Below, piece by piece: positions 22,564 through 24,809 of a stretch of 24,809 nt of DNA. Position numbers and translations under genes: made by a program. Each line of letters begins with the position of its first letter. The first letter of the stretch is position 1. The notes beneath the pieces are model-generated. The model worked only from the letters and a program-made list of their open reading frames with translations, was not told the origin of the DNA and did not search any database. The DNA is from Bacteroidales bacterium (GTDB lineage: Bacteria > Bacteroidota > Bacteroidia > Bacteroidales > UBA7960): positions 1 to 24,809 of the forward strand of contig PWNO01000019.1 in NCBI GenBank assembly GCA_003557765.1. The letters run 5' to 3'.

Positions 22564-23655
22564 ATGAATAAAGACAATTACGTAGTGATCATGGCAGGTG
22601 GCGTAGGCGAACGGTTTTGGCCGTTAAGCCGCGAATCACGTCCAAAGCAGTTTATAGACATTCTTGGTACTGGAAAGACACTGTTGCAACAAACATTTGA
22701 GCGTTTTCTTCCTGTATGTGACAAAGACAACATTTTTATTGTCACCAATAAGAAATATAAGAAGCTTGTGTTGGATCAGCTTCCGGAGCTATCTGAGGAC
22801 AAGGTGATCTGTGAGCCTGCCAGGAAAAATACTGCACCGTGTATTGCTTATGCAGTGTATAAGTTATATAATCTGAATCCCCGGGCAAACATTGTAATGG
22901 CACCTTCGGACCACATCATTCTGAAAGAAGCTGTTTTCCAGGACATCATAAGATCTGCGCTTAATGCAGCACCCCGAAATAACAGATTGTTTACATTGGG
23001 CATTACGCCAAGCAGGCCTGACACTGGTTACGGATACATTCAGTTTCAGGAAGATTCATCATACCCGGAAAGTGTTCGCCTGAAAAAAGTAAAAACCTTT
23101 ACAGAGAAACCAAATAAGGAGTTAGCTGAAAGTTTTTTAGAAAGTGGTGATTTTTTATGGAACAGCGGCATCTTCATTTGGTCTGCAGAAGCCATCATGA
23201 GTGCTTTTGAACAGTATCAGCCGGAGATCAGCTATATTTTCCGGGAGGCTTTGGGTAAATACAACACGCCGGACGAACAACCTTATATGGACTTTGCTTA
23301 TCCTGCTTGCAAGAGCATATCCATTGATTATGCCATCATGGAAAAAGCGGATAATGTGTATGTATTTGTTTCTGATTTGGGTTGGTCCGATTTAGGCACG
23401 TGGGGTGCACTTTTTGATGCGCGTCCGAAAGACGAGCAAAACAATGCCATCACAGGGAAAAATGCCATGTTGTATCAAAGCAGTAATTGTATTGTGAGCA
23501 TTCCTGAGGAAAAGCTTGTTGTGATTCAGGGGCTGGATGATTATATCGTATCGGAGGCAGACAATGCCCTCCTGATATGCAAAAAGTCTGATGAGCAGCA
23601 GATCCGGAAGATCGTTAATGACATCAGGCTCAAAGTTGGAGATACCTACATTTAG
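22564..23655 (+). CDS. manC: Mannose-1-phosphate guanylyltransferase
   Basis: A 363-residue enzyme that makes GDP-mannose from mannose 1-phosphate and GTP, for surface polysaccharide and glycan synthesis. The nucleotide-binding motif GGVGERFWPLSR followed by PKQF is diagnostic; further blocks are EPARKNTAPCIAYA, MAPSDHII, PDTGYGYIQF, FTEKPN, FLWNSGIFIW and SIDYAIMEKADNVYVF with LGWSDLGTWGAL. The C-terminal phosphomannose isomerase domain of bifunctional ManC proteins is absent, so it is the short monofunctional type. The ATG at 22564 is chosen because the protein then starts just before the first beta strand (MNKDNYVVIMAGG); upstream codons in frame are non-conserved. A strong terminator follows. 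Confidence 0.95.
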   Translation: MNKDNYVVIMAGGVGERFWPLSRESRPKQFIDILGTGKTLLQQTFERFLPVCDKDNIFIVTNKKYKKLVLDQLPELSEDKVICEPARKNTAPCIAYAVYKLYNLNPRANIVMAPSDHIILKEAVFQDIIRSALNAAPRNNRLFTLGITPSRPDTGYGYIQFQEDSSYPESVRLKKVKTFTEKPNKELAESFLESGDFLWNSGIFIWSAEAIMSAFEQYQPEISYIFREALGKYNTPDEQPYMDFAYPACKSISIDYAIMEKADNVYVFVSDLGWSDLGTWGALFDARPKDEQNNAITGKNAMLYQSSNCIVSIPEEKLVVIQGLDDYIVSEADNALLICKKSDEQQIRKIVNDIRLKVGDTYI

Positions 23656-23704
23656 TTCTCCGGAGCGTCATCGGGCGCATATTGAGCAAAATATGGGCGA
23701 ACAA

Positions 23705-23738
23705 AAAAAGCCAACGGGTAATGGCCCGTTGGCTTTTT
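23705..23738. terminator. Bidirectional Rho-independent terminator between manC and exbD
   Basis: A perfect 14-bp stem (23705-23718 with 23725-23738) closes a 6-nt loop. It has an A run on the left and a T run on the right, so it can end transcription from manC on the plus strand and from the exbD pair on the minus strand, which converge here. Confidence 0.9.
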
Positions 23739-23762
23739 AAGTTTATGGGGTTGAATGTCTGG

Positions 23763-24236
23763 TTATCTCATGCCGGCGACTTCTCCACGCATGGTGGAGT
23801 AGTTCACCCTGAGGGCGTTAACCATCCTCAACTCTTGTTTTACATCTGTTACGATTCCCATTTTAGCATCCCTGTCAACCCGCAACGATGTGGTCATCAG
23901 GGGTCTTTCTGCTTCAGCTGTGGCCTGACGTTCGGCTTCTATAAACGATGCAATATCGTCAACTGTTGCAAAGGAATCGTATAATTGTATTCTCGGTTCC
24001 GTACCAAAGATGTGCGATTGGATGGGTTCACCGATATAGATGAAGCTTACGAGAGAGCGCCTTTCCAGCTGCTGAATTTCAGTAGCCGAGGGAAGCGCCG
24101 TTCTTACGAAGAGTGTGGTTTCTCTCATCACGGTTGTTACCATGAAGAAAAACAGCAACATGAAGATAATGTCGGGCAAAGATGCTGTGTTGATTTTTGG
24201 CGTTTTCTTACCGCCTTCTTTTTTGAATCTTGACAT
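23763..24236 (-). CDS. ExbD/TolR-family biopolymer transport protein
   Basis: A 157-residue inner-membrane protein. It has a short basic cytoplasmic N-terminus (MSRFKKEGGKK), then one transmembrane helix with the conserved Asp that couples to proton flow (SLPDIIFMLLFFFMVTTVM, Asp22), and a periplasmic domain ending MVNALRVNYSTMRGEVAGMR. ExbD works with ExbB and TonB to energise outer-membrane TonB-dependent transporters such as SusC. It lies 4 bp after a second exbD-type gene, a tandem often seen in Bacteroidota. ExbB and TonB are not in the window and would be expected upstream. Confidence 0.92.
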   Translation of the reverse strand: MSRFKKEGGKKTPKINTASLPDIIFMLLFFFMVTTVMRETTLFVRTALPSATEIQQLERRSLVSFIYIGEPIQSHIFGTEPRIQLYDSFATVDDIASFIEAERQATAEAERPLMTTSLRVDRDAKMGIVTDVKQELRMVNALRVNYSTMRGEVAGMR

Positions 24237-24240
24237 ATGT

Positions 24241-24809
24241 TTACCCTCCTATATCTTTTGGTTCAGCTTCAGAAATGGCCATAGGCACTTTTTGCCTGAT
24301 GGCGGTTACCTGGGCTTCGTCTCTCAGGTCACGAAAAGCCCGTCCGAAATACTGCCGTGAGTATTCGTCCCTGATTTCACGTACAGCAGCAGCGAGCTCA
24401 TTCTGGACGGCAATATACATTTCGTACGATGTGCCTCTGTCGTTCTGAAGTGAGATAACCCCCCTCGACACCTCTACATCCCCGAGTAGCTCTATGTAAC
24501 GCTCCTCGAAATCGGGCAAGTTGGGGCTTCTATCTTCATTTAACAAAAACTCTTTTGCTCTTTCTCTGAGTGTGTTGATGTTACCAGGTTCACCTTCGAC
24601 AAGGAGACGGTCCTGTGCGTCCACAAGGACGACAAACACGTTTCGCTCCCTTACCGGAGGCGGTTCTGGTGCATTGGGATCAATGGGAGGTGGCAACATC
24701 CTGTTAATACCTGTATCTACATCCATGGTTGTGGTAACCAGGAAAAAGATTAACAGGAGAAAGGCGATGTCTGCCATTGAACCGGCATTGATCTCAGGGG
24801 TCATTCTAG
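24241..24809 (-). CDS. ExbD/TolR-family protein, 5' end cut by the window
   Basis: About 188 residues are visible. The frame remains open beyond the first internal Met (TPEINAGSMADIAF) to the window edge, so a few N-terminal residues, probably a short basic stretch, are missing. The transmembrane helix SMADIAFLLLIFFLVTTTM carries the conserved Asp. A proline-rich linker (MLPPPIDPNAPEPPPVRERN) leads to a periplasmic domain longer than that of the downstream ExbD, with an insertion around ERYIELLGDVEVSRGVISLQ. It is the upstream member of the ExbD tandem. The family call is firm; the two copies may form a heteromeric stator or serve different systems. Confidence 0.92.
   Translation of the reverse strand, partial: RMTPEINAGSMADIAFLLLIFFLVTTTMDVDTGINRMLPPPIDPNAPEPPPVRERNVFVVLVDAQDRLLVEGEPGNINTLRERAKEFLLNEDRSPNLPDFEERYIELLGDVEVSRGVISLQNDRGTSYEMYIAVQNELAAAVREIRDEYSRQYFGRAFRDLRDEAQVTAIRQKVPMAISEAEPKDIGG

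Noticed and set aside
1..24809. CRISPR arrays, tRNA or rRNA genes, insertion sequences
   Set aside because: No regularly spaced repeats, cloverleaf-like segments, transposase reading frames or terminal inverted repeats were seen on either strand.

Overview
The window reads as chromosomal DNA of a Bacteroidota bacterium. It carries a SusC/SusD/SusE outer-membrane glycan-uptake trio, lipoproteins with acidic residues after the lipid-modified cysteine, promoters resembling the Bacteroidota -7 element (TAnnTTTG), tandem ExbD genes and an Mla-type ABC system. The corrinoid methyltransferase cluster would suit an anaerobic or facultative member, perhaps near Marinilabiliales, but the order cannot be fixed from this sequence.

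Layout. The left edge holds the 3' end of a U32-family gene (+). A polysaccharide utilisation locus follows: susC, susD and susE-like genes on the minus strand, with a terminator after susE, and a divergent LacI-family regulator on the plus strand. A perfect 14-bp LacI-type palindrome lies in the divergent gap. Tail to tail with lacI is a minus-strand gene run that reads, in transcription order: GH31 glycosidase (broken by one in-frame TAA), UroD-like methyltransferase, corrinoid protein, second UroD-like methyltransferase fused to a thioredoxin-like domain, CobW-type GTPase, stand-alone MetH-type reactivation domain, and a GH13 alpha-amylase-family enzyme. Most junctions touch or overlap by 1-4 nt, so this looks like one operon.

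The right part is mostly housekeeping: gpmI (-), an ABC operon of MlaE-like permease, MlaF-like ATPase and a MacB/FtsX-type permease (-), a small lipoprotein and a SprT-like metalloprotein (+), mannose-1-phosphate guanylyltransferase (+) with a strong terminator, and two exbD genes (-), the upstream one cut by the window edge.

How it may work together. SusCDE would bind and import alpha-glucan oligosaccharides across the outer membrane, GH13 and GH31 would cleave them, and LacI would sense the released sugar. The unusual part is a complete-looking corrinoid methyl-transfer module (two methyltransferases, corrinoid carrier, SAM-dependent reactivator, metallochaperone-like GTPase) sandwiched between the two glycosidase genes. 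No folate-binding methyltransferase, MttB-type protein or RamA-type activator is present in the window. The methyl donor and acceptor are unknown. A methylated glucan or methyl glycoside is one testable idea; folate-independent methionine synthesis is another.
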